DNA from: Treponema sp.
GTDB taxonomy: Bacteria > Spirochaetota > Spirochaetia > Treponematales > Treponemataceae
Assembly: GCA_014804005.1 (NCBI GenBank)
Contig: JAAVAP010000020.1
Location: forward strand, 1-52,398
Length of the DNA: 52,398 nt
Direction: 5' to 3'
In this document: positions 17,001-25,629 of the stretch, piece by piece
How the letters are laid out: every line of letters starts with the position of its first letter
Position numbering within the stretch: the stretch's first letter is position 1
Notes under the pieces: generated by a model
The model's database searches: none
What the model was told of the DNA's origin: nothing
Seen by the model: only the letters and a program-made list of their open reading frames with translations
Position numbers and translations under genes: made by a program

Positions 17001-18521
17001 GATTTGCTTGAACATGTTCGCGTAAGCCGCGTCATATTTTTCCTGCAATTGCTCAACTTGAATTTGAAGTTGTTCGCGCACAGAATCCAAACTTTTTCCG
17101 TTGCCCGAAGTTTCTTTCGCCAAATCGTCGGCCGTTTTGCGCGTTTCCGAAAGCGCGGCGTTCAATTTTTCGTTCACTTCGGAAATCGATTTGTTCGTCA
17201 ATTCGCGCATTTGCACGGTGGAGACGTTCACGAAATTTTGAATTTCCGAAACGGAAGTTTTCGTTTTGGCGCGAGTTTCTTCAAGCGATTTTCCGGTGGA
17301 ATTTTTTATTTCGGAAACGGAAGCGTCCACGGATTTTTTTATTCCCGCGATTGAATTTTCCGTTTGCAATTTCGCGTCCGCCAAAGTTTTTTTCGTGGAA
17401 TCCTGAATTTCCAAAATCGAATTTTTTGTCTGCTCGCGAGTTTCTTCCAAAGATTTTTTCGCGGTTTCACGAATTTCCGCCACAGCCGCATTGAAAGAAT
17501 TTCTCATGCCGCCAATCGACTTGTCCGTGGAAATTTGGAATTCCGAAATTGAATTTTGAATTTTTTCAATCAAAGTTTCAGACTGCGACTTCGCTTCCAC
17601 AATCAGATGTTCCACTTGGAATTTCGTTTCTTTTATAGAAGCGTCGGACAAACTTTTCGTCTCGGCGAGTTCCTTTTCGAAAGCGTCGCGAACGCCGGCA
17701 ACTTGATCTTTCATGTCCGCGTTGAATTCATTTATCATTTGCTGGCCGGCTTTTCGCGCTTCGGCATTGTATTCGGCGGCGCGCTTGTGAGACTGCTCGC
17801 GCAAAAGTTTGAACGCCTCATCTTCGAGGGCTTTCACTTTTTCCGCCGCGCTCGCATAAATGCCCGAAACGGAATTTTCGATGTCCTTTTGAATTTTTTC
17901 ATTCTGACTGATCGAGTCTTTTGTGCTTTCCTCAAGCTCCGCGACTTTTTCCTGAACGCCCGCGATTCGCGCGTCAATTTTTTGAAGCGTTTCCGCGCCG
18001 AGCTTTTTCACTTGTTCGGCATTCACTTTTTCAAAATCCGAAACGACGCTCGGAATTCGCTTGGAAAGTTTTTCCAAAGTATCTTGATTGCTTTTTATTC
18101 CCGACCAAACTTTGTCCACGATTACGCTTTCCTGCCGAACACGCTTGAGATTTTCTTCCACGGCCTCGGTCATCTGCGAAAGCTCGTTTATGGCGCGCCC
18201 ATATTCGGCGACTTTTTTTTCGACTTCCAAAGCGGCGTTTTTGTCTTTTTGAACGCCCGCAAGTTTTTCCTGGAAATCTTCCATTTGCAAATCAAGGCGT
18301 TTTATGATTGCGGTGGCTTGGGAAAATTTAGTTTCCAATTCGGCGCTGTCGGCGCGCAAGGCGTTGCTGCGTTCCTCGAAATATTTGTCGAATTGCGCCT
18401 GCCGATTGTTCGCGAAAATTTTTACCTTTTCCATTTGATTGCTGTCGCGATCCATTGCGCGCAAGGCATAGGCGATTCCAGTCGAAATCACCACCGAGAC
18501 AAGCACTAAAACTATTTCCAT
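14094..18521 (-). CDS. giant membrane-anchored SpiroCoCo-type coiled-coil protein
   Basis: The 1475-residue protein opens with one hydrophobic segment (IVLVLVSVVISTGIAYAL, residues 3-20) and is then an almost uninterrupted coiled coil to about residue 1420. Residues 333-464 are twelve consecutive 11-residue repeats without a gap (pattern x-x-S-h-x-E-h-x-x-x-T). The final 40 residues switch to a compact domain, basic KKSSVKELKRQGWRIEDIATALKITETEVQLILDM, resembling a sigma-like helix-turn-helix. The layout matches the spirochaete-specific SpiroCoCo family, whose function is not established; a cytoplasmic filament or scaffold tethered to the inner membrane is plausible. The ATG follows GGGTGGGG. 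It converges on ispDF with a 45-bp gap. Confidence 0.8.
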   Translation of the reverse strand: MEIVLVLVSVVISTGIAYALRAMDRDSNQMEKVKIFANNRQAQFDKYFEERSNALRADSAELETKFSQATAIIKRLDLQMEDFQEKLAGVQKDKNAALEVEKKVAEYGRAINELSQMTEAVEENLKRVRQESVIVDKVWSGIKSNQDTLEKLSKRIPSVVSDFEKVNAEQVKKLGAETLQKIDARIAGVQEKVAELEESTKDSISQNEKIQKDIENSVSGIYASAAEKVKALEDEAFKLLREQSHKRAAEYNAEARKAGQQMINEFNADMKDQVAGVRDAFEKELAETKSLSDASIKETKFQVEHLIVEAKSQSETLIEKIQNSISEFQISTDKSIGGMRNSFNAAVAEIRETAKKSLEETREQTKNSILEIQDSTKKTLADAKLQTENSIAGIKKSVDASVSEIKNSTGKSLEETRAKTKTSVSEIQNFVNVSTVQMRELTNKSISEVNEKLNAALSETRKTADDLAKETSGNGKSLDSVREQLQIQVEQLQEKYDAAYANMFKQIEEKEKNAYEKYNDAYKVKIENYKNAVSEKIETYKTSIFEKALALQTSIKKSIDDLKAQSAAVTSETKTQISELKAANASALEEAKESRKHIEEWNSTLDQTMTKFEKDAAARLDDISRRLETAVKNAITSYDSRQITAMSELDADLEKYKKDMLYRFSRLETSGDDVDGLEKVLRKSMGETQRNVIESFKTFADVQEKQQIDFQNQIKESTAALTSEIQEIENAMEELRKQTLARTSEKLSGFENSFEVDLKKRGDEIDETLNAWRQGFESKITELQSNYENGRIEIEEKYSEEVKARLAAMEKKSEEQIRRTATNIQASYNEIKGQTESIRNALKEFKTEYQTEIRDSLKESDKAWQEQTEKYSKEISVRLAGVKEEILADIEKFKQDSETQRQVSAATIDTTLQDFNSWKIKIDEQIDASNKRLDEEIEDFKKTYSAKTQAAQSGLDEEIENMKSSVEIRRREILDTVEDFRTDIISHQQEIIDSVDGFKDSVLDRHKEIEERVEELNSRTENSLDDYEKKSVSILDNLQDMFKKMEDKSESISSGLQASGEKILINAENRLRAQSEDAEKKIKSFGMELDALKKTSLNEYKNRADTILSEMRESYADILGATENRLRKQSDDLEKRLGELSDELEAANTNAYKRNAQIQDDSNNLQSTLRDLEAELSDIKTQLGTYDRADELKRQFDARIKQIEDSFSRLDDFQKMAESCNRDYEKIVRLDEQASARLEEFKTSKAQIEDLERNYSRIVNLSETVGQKFKNLEDTNDELQNLEVKLRKFKDDISSLSVKYDRVDKKSETIDRVATDVDEAFENLKELEQRLENCARQVQSLPEEIRGAQDDVDKLLDNTKRINVAADKLDSLGKIIEETEDKIEKIQRAREGIVNSEERLNKLASEIDRKFSALEEISRVENEVPKTTARRASSITPRKKSSVKELKRQGWRIEDIATALKITETEVQLILDMPE
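17130..17525 (-). repeat. twelve 33-bp coding repeats (11-residue hendecads)
   Basis: Within the SpiroCoCo gene, units such as KNSILEIQDST, DASVSEIKNST and KTSVSEIQNFV repeat in perfect 11-residue register across residues 333-464. Hendecads predict a slightly right-handed or straight coiled coil, unlike the heptads elsewhere. Confidence 0.7.
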
Positions 18522-18549
18522 ATTTCCCCACCCGAAAATATATTCTATA

Positions 18550-19221
18550 TTATTTTAACACAAGTGTTTGAAAGTGTCGATAACTTTTAAAAGAAATATC
18601 CGCCTCTTTTAAATGAAGATGGAAGATTCGCCGCCAAAGCGGTTCAAAGTACGCGGTTTTCATTCCAGCATTTTTCGCGCCAATGATGTCATATTTCGCG
18701 CTGTTGCCGACGTAAAGAATTTCATCGGGCTTGAGGCCGAGTTCCATAGCCAAAATTCCGAACGTATATTTTGAAGGCTTAAGCGCGCCGATTTTTTCTG
18801 CGGAAAGAATTTTTTCGCAATAAGGTTTGAGCCCCCAAAGGTCGCCTTTTTGTTCCGGCGGAAAATCCGAAAGAATCGCGATTTTCAAGCCCGCGTCCCT
18901 TAGTTTTTTGAAAGTCTCTTCAATGTTTTTGAATGGCTTGATTTTCTTAAAAAATTTTTCCAAGCCGGCGTATGCAATTTCATCTACAAGTTGTTCCGCC
19001 TTTTCCGTGGAGCATTTCAGCCGCTCGCCCATCAAAATAGCTTGATAGTGAATCAAATCCGGCAAGAGTGCAGTTCGGCGCAATTGTCGGCGCACCAATC
19101 CGAAATGAAAGAAAACTCGTCCGTGCCTAAAAAAATGCCACGGAATGCGGACGTGCAGCCGAAATTGAGGATAGAGAGTTCCGTCGATGTCAAAGGCCAC
19201 GGCCTTTATTCCGTCAATCAT
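18550..19221 (-). CDS. HAD-superfamily hydrolase
   Basis: A 223-residue haloacid dehalogenase-type phosphatase: motif I FDIDGTLYP at residues 11-19, motif II ILSDFPP, motif III lysine in LKPSKYTFG, and motif IV YVGNSAKYDIIGAKNAG. A helical cap lies between motifs I and II. Such enzymes hydrolyse small phosphorylated metabolites such as phosphoglycolate or nucleotides; the substrate is not readable. The ATG at 19221 overlaps the stop of the upstream exported-protein gene by 8 bp and has AAGG 8 nt before it; an earlier in-frame ATG at 19242 would push motif I inward without a better ribosome site. The two genes form an operon. Confidence 0.85.
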   Translation of the reverse strand: MIDGIKAVAFDIDGTLYPQFRLHVRIPWHFFRHGRVFFHFGLVRRQLRRTALLPDLIHYQAILMGERLKCSTEKAEQLVDEIAYAGLEKFFKKIKPFKNIEETFKKLRDAGLKIAILSDFPPEQKGDLWGLKPYCEKILSAEKIGALKPSKYTFGILAMELGLKPDEILYVGNSAKYDIIGAKNAGMKTAYFEPLWRRIFHLHLKEADISFKSYRHFQTLVLK

Positions 19222-20674
19222 TTTGCGAACCTTTTTTTGCAAGCTGTGGATAATATTTTGCCGTCGCCTTTACGCGCGTCAAGTGAATGAAAATGTCCTT
19301 CCTGTTTGTATTGGAACAAGCATTGATAAAATCTTCCAGCGTATATTCTTTTCCATCGTAAAAGACCACCGTCCTGAACGCGCCAGTTTCATTGAAATAA
19401 GGAAAAATCGCCGCGCATTCATTGAACACTTTCGTTTCAATTTTTGAATTCGCATCATTTTGACGAATGGCCGCCAAATAAAAATAGTCTGGATTTGTCG
19501 CCGCAAGCACATACAAAAGCTGCTTCAAGTAAAGAACTTTATAGCCGGAATTGTGTATGTAGCCCGCCGTGTTGAGAATGCCCTGATGAGTAATCATGGC
19601 GGCAAAAGGATCGAGCGTAACGTCCACGCCGGAATTTTCGTATAAAATTGTCTTGCCGGAAACCACGCTCAAAACTGCGGCCGCAAGATTTCGCGTCCAA
19701 TCCAGCGCGTTGTACGTATTGTATTTTTCCGCCGTAATTCCCTGATAGCCGATTTTGTCAGTTTCCACGGTTTCGCGCAAAAGCGGATCGCGACGCAAAT
19801 AACTTCCGCTGAGCGGCTCGACTATTCCGTCCACAATCCATTTTACAAAACCTTGCGAACAAAGCGTAAGATCGTTTTTGTATTCTTCGGGAATTATTCT
19901 CGCCTTGCCAGTCTCAAGGCTGACAGGATCGCCGCGCTCGTCATAAATCGCGTCATCAAAATAAACGATGTCCCGCAAATTTTTTCGAATCGTCTGAATC
20001 ATCACGAGCGAATTTTCGTAATTGCCGCGATACGTCAAACCTTCGCTCGGCTTGACGAAAAAATTTTCCGTGACGGCAAAATTCCACGGAAGAGTTTTTT
20101 TCGTGAGTTCCTGAATTTCCGCGAAAGACGCTGTGTAAAATTTCGAAAACGGAATTCCAATCGGAACGGCTCGCGCCGCATAAGAATTGAAAATCACGAA
20201 ATCCGCAAAAGTGGAATTCTTGTTTCCCGAAATTTCGTTAGGACGAAACTGAACGAAAACTTCGTTATCGCGCGCAAAATAATATCGCACCAAAAGTGGC
20301 TTCGAAGTTTTTTTGTCGCGAACCAAAATCCAAGAACCCGCGGCATCGGCAGAAAAAATTTTTTCGCTTACCAAACGCGAGCCACGCGAATCATGAACAT
20401 TCACAATTCCATCCGAAGCGGGCGCGTCAATCACCAAAAAAACATCGTCTTGCTCTTCAAAGCGCAGTTCGAATTCTATGCCCACGGAATTTTTATAGAT
20501 TTCCGTGCCAAACGTGCGCAACGCGGAAAGCGGTCCTTCAAACCATTCGCGGCCAATTTTTTTTCGGATTTCGGATGAATCGGGAATTCCAAAAGAATTG
20601 TATTCGGCAAATAAAAGCGGCACGGCGAAAAAAAACGCCGCGCAAAAAAAGAAAAAAATCTTTTTAGAAAACAT
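19214..20674 (-). CDS. exported protein of unknown function
   Basis: The 486-residue product has a clear signal peptide (SKKIFFFFCAAFFFAVPLLFAEY, cleavage probably after FA). The mature part looks like a mixed alpha/beta periplasmic protein: an N-terminal beta-rich region (EFELRFEEQDDVFLVIDAP) and a C-terminal half with WIVDGIVEPL, ALDWTRNLAAAVLSV and YIHNSGYKVLYLKQLLYVLAATNPDYFYLAAIR. No catalytic motif or family is recognised. The ATG at 20674 is preferred over an in-frame TTG two codons upstream. It is cotranscribed with the HAD phosphatase downstream. Confidence 0.7.
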   Translation of the reverse strand: MFSKKIFFFFCAAFFFAVPLLFAEYNSFGIPDSSEIRKKIGREWFEGPLSALRTFGTEIYKNSVGIEFELRFEEQDDVFLVIDAPASDGIVNVHDSRGSRLVSEKIFSADAAGSWILVRDKKTSKPLLVRYYFARDNEVFVQFRPNEISGNKNSTFADFVIFNSYAARAVPIGIPFSKFYTASFAEIQELTKKTLPWNFAVTENFFVKPSEGLTYRGNYENSLVMIQTIRKNLRDIVYFDDAIYDERGDPVSLETGKARIIPEEYKNDLTLCSQGFVKWIVDGIVEPLSGSYLRRDPLLRETVETDKIGYQGITAEKYNTYNALDWTRNLAAAVLSVVSGKTILYENSGVDVTLDPFAAMITHQGILNTAGYIHNSGYKVLYLKQLLYVLAATNPDYFYLAAIRQNDANSKIETKVFNECAAIFPYFNETGAFRTVVFYDGKEYTLEDFINACSNTNRKDIFIHLTRVKATAKYYPQLAKKGSQND

Positions 20675-20731
20675 TCTCAATAATCGCCCCCATGTTTTTC
20701 ATCGGCAAAAAATCCGCGTCAACTATTCAAT

Positions 20732-20794
20732 CGCAAATCAGAGATTTGTGCGCAAGCCTTTGGCTTGCTACCGAGTTTTGCAAAGCAAAACTCG
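20732..20794. repeat. three successive 3-nt-loop hairpins
   Basis: CAAATC-aga-GATTTG (20734-20748), GCAAGCC-ttt-GGCTTGC (20752-20768) and CGAGTTTTGC-aaa-GCAAAACTCG (20772-20794) stand head to tail downstream of the giant activase gene. The third resembles the hairpin at 25527-25553. Confidence 0.6.
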
Positions 20795-20828
20795 CACCAA
20801 CTATTAACTATTCATTACTAACTATTAA
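20795..20828 (-). repeat. 34-bp dispersed post-stop repeat, copy 1
   Basis: Read leftward it matches 40688-40721 at 30 of 34 positions. It starts 3 bp after the activase stop codon; the other copy starts 7 bp after the uvrC stop. Confidence 0.65.
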
Positions 20829-20831
20829 CTC

Positions 20832-23800
20832 CTAAACCGGCGGCATCTCGCTTTGTTCCACAGGCTCGGGATCGGTCAAAACCGCGCCTTGCGCCAAACG
20901 GATTTGCGGCTCGACTTCGCCATACGCCGTCCAAATTTTTCCGCCTGGAGTTTCGTCGGGATGCTTTCCTGCCGGCGCATTCGAAAGCAGCAATTTCAAA
21001 CGATTCAATTGATTCACTTCGCTCGAGCCGGGATCATAGTCAATCGCGCTGATGTTCGTGCCGGGATAACGGCGGCGCAATTCTTTTATCATTCCTTTTC
21101 CCGTAACGTGATTCGGAAGGCACGCAAACGGCTGGACGCAAGCGATGCTCGGAACGCCCGAATGAATCAACTCGACCATTTCGGCGGTGAGAAACCAGCC
21201 TTCGCCCGTGATGTTTCCAAGTTGAACGATGTCGTCCACGCCTTTCATCAAATCATAAATCGAACTTGGCGGCTCAAAGCGGCGCGACTTTTTCAAATAG
21301 CGTTTCATGTCGCGGCGATACAATTCGAGGAACCAAACAAAAAGTTTCGCGTTGCGCTCGGTCTTTTTTGGGAACGCCAATTGCTCATGGCGGAAAATTC
21401 CCGTGCTGAATGAATAGAAGAAAAAGTCCGCCAAATCCGGCATCACGCATTCCGCGCCTTCGCGCTCAATCGTTTCGACAATTTCGTTGTTCGCCGTGGG
21501 ATGAAATTTCACAAGGATTTCGCCAACAACTCCGACGCGCGGCTTTTTTATCGGAAGCAATTCCATCGAATCGAAATCCTTTATAATTTCTTTCAGCAAT
21601 TTGTGATAGCCGTGAAGCGAAAGCGACTTGATTTGCTTTTGCGCGCGCAAATTCCATTTTTCGTAAATCGCGTTCGCGCTGCCAGGAATTTTTTCGTAAG
21701 GCCGCGTTCGATAAAGGCATCGCATCAAAACGTCGCCAATCATAATCGACATCAACGCACGATGCAAAAGCGGCAACGTGATTTTGAAGCCCGGATTTTT
21801 TTCGAAGCCCTGCGCGCTCAAAGAAAGCACGGGAATATTTCCCCAGCCAGCGTCGTTGAGCGCGCGGCGAATGAAGCCAATGTAATTCGTGGCGCGGCAT
21901 CCTCCGCCAGTCTGAGTTATGATGAGCGAAGTGTGATTCAAATCGTATTTGCCACTTTCAAGCGCGCTTATCATTTGCCCCGCAACCAAAATCGAAGGAT
22001 AGCAAGCGTCGTTGTTCACATATTTCAAGCCGGTTTCCACCGCGCCCGGATCAAGCGCGTCCAAAATCACGAATTTGTATCCCGAATATTCGAACGCCTT
22101 TTGCAAAATCCTAAAATGAATCGGCGACATTTGCGGCCCGATAATCGTGTGCGTGTGCTTCATTTCTTTGGTGAAGACCTGCCGATTGTACGCCGCAGTT
22201 TTTATTTGAGGCCGAGTGTGATTGCGCTCGTGCGCCTTCACCGCCGCAACCAGCGAGCGAATGCGAATGCGAACCGCGCCCAAATTGCTGCCTTCGTCGA
22301 TTTTTATGAGCGTGTACATTCGTCCTTTCGAACGCATTATTTCGTCCACTTGGTCGGCGGTCACGGCATCAAGTCCACAGCCAAAGCTCGTGAGCTGAAC
22401 CAATTCCAAATTCGGCATTTGCGAGACGAACGCCGCCGCGCGATAAAGCCTGTTGTGGTAAACCCATTGGTCGATAATTCTGAGCGGCCGCTCGATCGAG
22501 CCGAGATGCGCCACGGAATCTTCGGTCAAAACCGCGATTCCAAGCGAGCAAATCATTTCGGGAATTCCGTGGTTGATTTCAGGGTCGAGATGATATGGGC
22601 GGCCCGCGAGCACGATTCCATTTATTCCGCGCGTGATGATTTCTTCCAAAACTTCTTCGCCCTTGCGCTGAATTTCCGCACGGAATTTTTCCTGCTCGTT
22701 CCATGCCGCGTCAATCGCGCTCATCACCATTTCGAAAGAAATTTCATTGAAATGCGGATGGATTTCCTCGAAAAGCCTGTAGCCCAAACGATTCTTGTCA
22801 TAAATCGGCAAAAACGGATCAAGATACAAAATCGAAGAATCCTGCCGCAGAGAGTCGATGTTGTTTCGCAAAACTTCAGGATAGCTTGTGACAATCGGGC
22901 AATTGTAGTGATTGCCAGCGTCCGCGTCTTCCTGTTTTTCATAAGGCGCGCACGGATAAAAAATGAATTTCACTCCCGCCTTCAAAAGCGATTCGACATG
23001 GCCATGAGAAATTTTTCCGGGATAGCAAACCGATTCCGAAGGAATGCTTTCCAAGCCGCGCTCGTAAACCGAACGTGTGGAACGCGGAGAAAGCCGCACG
23101 CGAAAACCGAGTTTCGTAAAGAACGTAAACCAAAGCGGATAGTTTTCGTACATGTTCAAAACGCGCGGAATTCCCACTTCGCCAAACGGAGCATCCTTCA
23201 ATTCCAGCGGTTTGTAATCGAAAACGCGATTGTATTTCCATTCAAAAAGATTCGGGATTCCCGATTCGGCTTCGGAATTTTTTTGGCTCGCGGCAATGAC
23301 GTTTTCGCCTTCCAATTCCGCGCCGCGCTCGCAACGGTTTCCCGTTATAAAAGTGCGAGCCTGTTCCGCGCCGTCTTTGTCGGTGGTGGTGAATCTGTTT
23401 ATCGTGAGCTGACAATTGTTCTGGCATTTTCCGCATCGACGCAATTCCAAATCCACATGGAAAGATTCCAATTCCGCCGGAGTGGCAAGATTCGTGCGAA
23501 CATCGTGAACAGTGCCTTCAGGCTCGCCCGGTTTCGGAGCCATCAAATCGCGCCATTGATCGCTCGCAATCAAAGCCGAGCCATACGCGCCCATCAAGCC
23601 CGCGACATCAGGACGGAAAACATTCACGCTGGAAATTTTTTCGAACGCGCGAAGAACGGCATCATTGTTGAACGTGCCGCCTTGCACGACGACGCGCGTT
23701 CCGATTTCGTTTGTATTGCGAAGTTTGATGACTTTGAAAAGCGCGTTTTTTATGACCGAATACGAAAGTCCTGCGGAAATGTCGGCGACGGACGCGCCTT

Positions 23801-25403
23801 CCTTTTGCGCCTGCTTCACTCGGCTGTTCATAAAAACAGTGCAACGGCTTCCCAAGTCCACGGGCTTTTCCGCCTTGAGCGCGAGCGCGCTGAACTGCTT
23901 TACGTCCATTCCCATCGTGTGCGCGAAATTGTCCAAGAAACTTCCGCAGCCGCTCGAACACGCTTCGTTGAGCTGAATCGAAACGATCGCGCCGTCTTTC
24001 ATGCGAAGGCATTTCATATCCTGCCCGCCGATGTCGAGCAAAAATTCCACGCCCGGAACGAAAAAATCCGCCGCGCGATAATGAGTGATCGTCTCAACTT
24101 CGCCCGCGTCCACGCCGAGCGCGGCTTGGAACAAAGCCTCGCCGTAGCCAGTGGAAACTGCCCGCGCAATGTAAACATCTTTCGGAAGCCGCGCGTACAA
24201 ACCCTTCAAAGTCTGCACGGCGATTTCGACGGGATTTCCGGCGTTCGCAGTATAGAAGCTCCAAAGAATCCGTCCTTCCAAATCCGTGAGCACGGCCTTT
24301 GTCGTGGTGGAGCCGGAATCCAGTCCCAAGAAAACAGGACCTTTCGTGGAATCCAAGTCGCCGCGCAAAGCCTTTTCGTTTGAATGCCGCGCGCGGAATT
24401 CCTGCAATTCCTCGTCGTTTTTAAAAAGCGGCTCAAGCCTCTGCACTTCCTGAAGCTCCGCGCCGTCCAAATTCGAAAGTGAAGCGCGAAATTCTTCCAA
24501 GGTCGGAAATTTGAATTTTGATTCGTTGGAAGAATCATTTTGAGTCGATTCGGATTCGTTCCAAACAATCGAGCGTTCAGCGGAAAACGCCGCGCCCATC
24601 GCCACGAACAATTGCGAATTTTCGGGAACGATGATTTCGTCGTCCTTGAGTTTCAAAGTTTCCACGAATCGATTTCGAAGCTGTTCCATAAAGTGAAGCG
24701 GTCCGCCAAGAAAAGCAACTTTTCCGCGAATCGGCTTTCCGCATGCAAGACCCGAAATCGTCTGCGTCACCACGGCCTGATAAATAGACGCTGCGATGTC
24801 CTCGCGGCGCGCGCCTTCATTGATTAGCGGCTGAACGTCGGTTTTTGCGAAAACGCCGCAACGCGCCGCAATCGGATAAATCGTGTTCGCATTGGCGGCC
24901 AACTTGTTCAAGCCTTCCGCATCGGTTTCCAAAAGCGCCGCCATTTGGTCGATGAACGCGCCAGTTCCGCCCGCGCAAGTTCCGTTCATGCGCTGCTCGA
25001 CTCCGCCCGTAAAATACGTTATTTTCGCGTCCTCGCCGCCAAGCTCAATCACGACATCAGTTTGAGGAATGATTTTTCGCACGGCGGTCGTGGCCGCAAT
25101 CACTTCCTGAATGAAAGGAACGCCGAGCCACTGCCCCACCGAAAGTCCGCCCGAGCCAGTAACTTTTACGGAAAGAGGATGCCGCGCGCCCTGCGGAAGA
25201 ATTTTTTCCAAAGAATCCAACGCCTTGTTCACCACGCTGATTATCGTGGAACGAATATCGGCGCGGTGGCGTTCGTACGCGCTGTAGAGAAGTTCGTCAT
25301 TTTCGCCGAGAGCCGCCACTTTTACCGTGGTCGAGCCGACGTCTATTCCGAAGCGAATCGGAGGAAATACTTGTTTAAAAACTGTGCTTTCTGAAAATTC
25401 CAT
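20832..25403 (-). CDS. giant acyl-CoA dehydratase activase-related ATPase (BadF/BcrA family, double domain)
   Basis: The 1523-residue protein holds two ASKHA-fold activase domains: domain 1 (about 18-280) with GIDVGSTTVK, ELGGEDAK and NGTCAGGTGAF, and domain 2 (about 355-620) with GLDSGSTTTK, DIGGQDMK and NEACSSGCGSF. The cysteines in the last motif of each correspond to the iron-sulphur ligands of 2-hydroxyglutaryl-CoA dehydratase activators. A CGKCQNNC cluster (about 656) and a DUF2229-like domain (about 735-960) follow, then an HgdB-like region. Activators inject an electron into a dehydratase or benzoyl-CoA-type reductase using ATP. No dehydratase gene is adjacent, and the natural substrate of such giant proteins is unknown. 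ATG 25403 follows GGA; consensus promoter at 25420-25448. Confidence 0.88.
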   Translation of the reverse strand: MEFSESTVFKQVFPPIRFGIDVGSTTVKVAALGENDELLYSAYERHRADIRSTIISVVNKALDSLEKILPQGARHPLSVKVTGSGGLSVGQWLGVPFIQEVIAATTAVRKIIPQTDVVIELGGEDAKITYFTGGVEQRMNGTCAGGTGAFIDQMAALLETDAEGLNKLAANANTIYPIAARCGVFAKTDVQPLINEGARREDIAASIYQAVVTQTISGLACGKPIRGKVAFLGGPLHFMEQLRNRFVETLKLKDDEIIVPENSQLFVAMGAAFSAERSIVWNESESTQNDSSNESKFKFPTLEEFRASLSNLDGAELQEVQRLEPLFKNDEELQEFRARHSNEKALRGDLDSTKGPVFLGLDSGSTTTKAVLTDLEGRILWSFYTANAGNPVEIAVQTLKGLYARLPKDVYIARAVSTGYGEALFQAALGVDAGEVETITHYRAADFFVPGVEFLLDIGGQDMKCLRMKDGAIVSIQLNEACSSGCGSFLDNFAHTMGMDVKQFSALALKAEKPVDLGSRCTVFMNSRVKQAQKEGASVADISAGLSYSVIKNALFKVIKLRNTNEIGTRVVVQGGTFNNDAVLRAFEKISSVNVFRPDVAGLMGAYGSALIASDQWRDLMAPKPGEPEGTVHDVRTNLATPAELESFHVDLELRRCGKCQNNCQLTINRFTTTDKDGAEQARTFITGNRCERGAELEGENVIAASQKNSEAESGIPNLFEWKYNRVFDYKPLELKDAPFGEVGIPRVLNMYENYPLWFTFFTKLGFRVRLSPRSTRSVYERGLESIPSESVCYPGKISHGHVESLLKAGVKFIFYPCAPYEKQEDADAGNHYNCPIVTSYPEVLRNNIDSLRQDSSILYLDPFLPIYDKNRLGYRLFEEIHPHFNEISFEMVMSAIDAAWNEQEKFRAEIQRKGEEVLEEIITRGINGIVLAGRPYHLDPEINHGIPEMICSLGIAVLTEDSVAHLGSIERPLRIIDQWVYHNRLYRAAAFVSQMPNLELVQLTSFGCGLDAVTADQVDEIMRSKGRMYTLIKIDEGSNLGAVRIRIRSLVAAVKAHERNHTRPQIKTAAYNRQVFTKEMKHTHTIIGPQMSPIHFRILQKAFEYSGYKFVILDALDPGAVETGLKYVNNDACYPSILVAGQMISALESGKYDLNHTSLIITQTGGGCRATNYIGFIRRALNDAGWGNIPVLSLSAQGFEKNPGFKITLPLLHRALMSIMIGDVLMRCLYRTRPYEKIPGSANAIYEKWNLRAQKQIKSLSLHGYHKLLKEIIKDFDSMELLPIKKPRVGVVGEILVKFHPTANNEIVETIEREGAECVMPDLADFFFYSFSTGIFRHEQLAFPKKTERNAKLFVWFLELYRRDMKRYLKKSRRFEPPSSIYDLMKGVDDIVQLGNITGEGWFLTAEMVELIHSGVPSIACVQPFACLPNHVTGKGMIKELRRRYPGTNISAIDYDPGSSEVNQLNRLKLLLSNAPAGKHPDETPGGKIWTAYGEVEPQIRLAQGAVLTDPEPVEQSEMPPV

Positions 25404-25419
25404 AAAAAATTCCAATTTA

Positions 25420-25448
25420 ATTATAACAGAAAATTACAAAATTTTCAA
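25420..25448 (-). promoter_or_regulatory. promoter of the giant activase gene
   Basis: Reading leftward: TTGAAA (complement of 25443-25448), 17 bp, TATAAT (complement of 25420-25425). Confidence 0.7.
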
Positions 25449-25526
25449 TAAAAAACCGCGAACTTTTTTTTGGCATATTTTTGGAAAAACAGAATTTTGA
25501 ATTGCGGCGCAAGGAAAAAAATCACT

Positions 25527-25553
25527 TATGAGTTTCGCGAAGCGAAACTCATA
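25527..25553 (-). terminator. 12-bp perfect hairpin, probable terminator
   Basis: ATGAGTTTCGC (25528-25538) and its exact complement (25542-25552) enclose GAA, with one further A-T pair. Leftward a seven-T run follows about 6 nt later, fitting a terminator for the gene ending at 25630; rightward there is also a short T-run. Confidence 0.55.
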
Positions 25554-25629
25554 TTTTTCAGCGAAATTCATATTGCATTCGATGACTTTCAAACCCTCGA
25601 ATTCGAAAATTCGATTTGCAATGCCCCCA

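Noticed and set aside
21501..24383. A 960-codon ORF antisense to the giant activase gene
   Set aside because: It follows the codon positions of the activase gene, is Arg/His/Phe rich without domain motifs, and has no ribosome site; the opposite frame has recognised domains. Other long antisense frames (27057-28856, 29434-30585, 17556-18509, 37305-38627) fail for the same reason.
25561..25629. Short palindromic words such as TCGAATTCGA as an operator
   Set aside because: They are short, A/T-rich and consistent with chance; the strong hairpin at 25527-25553 is the only clear structure there.
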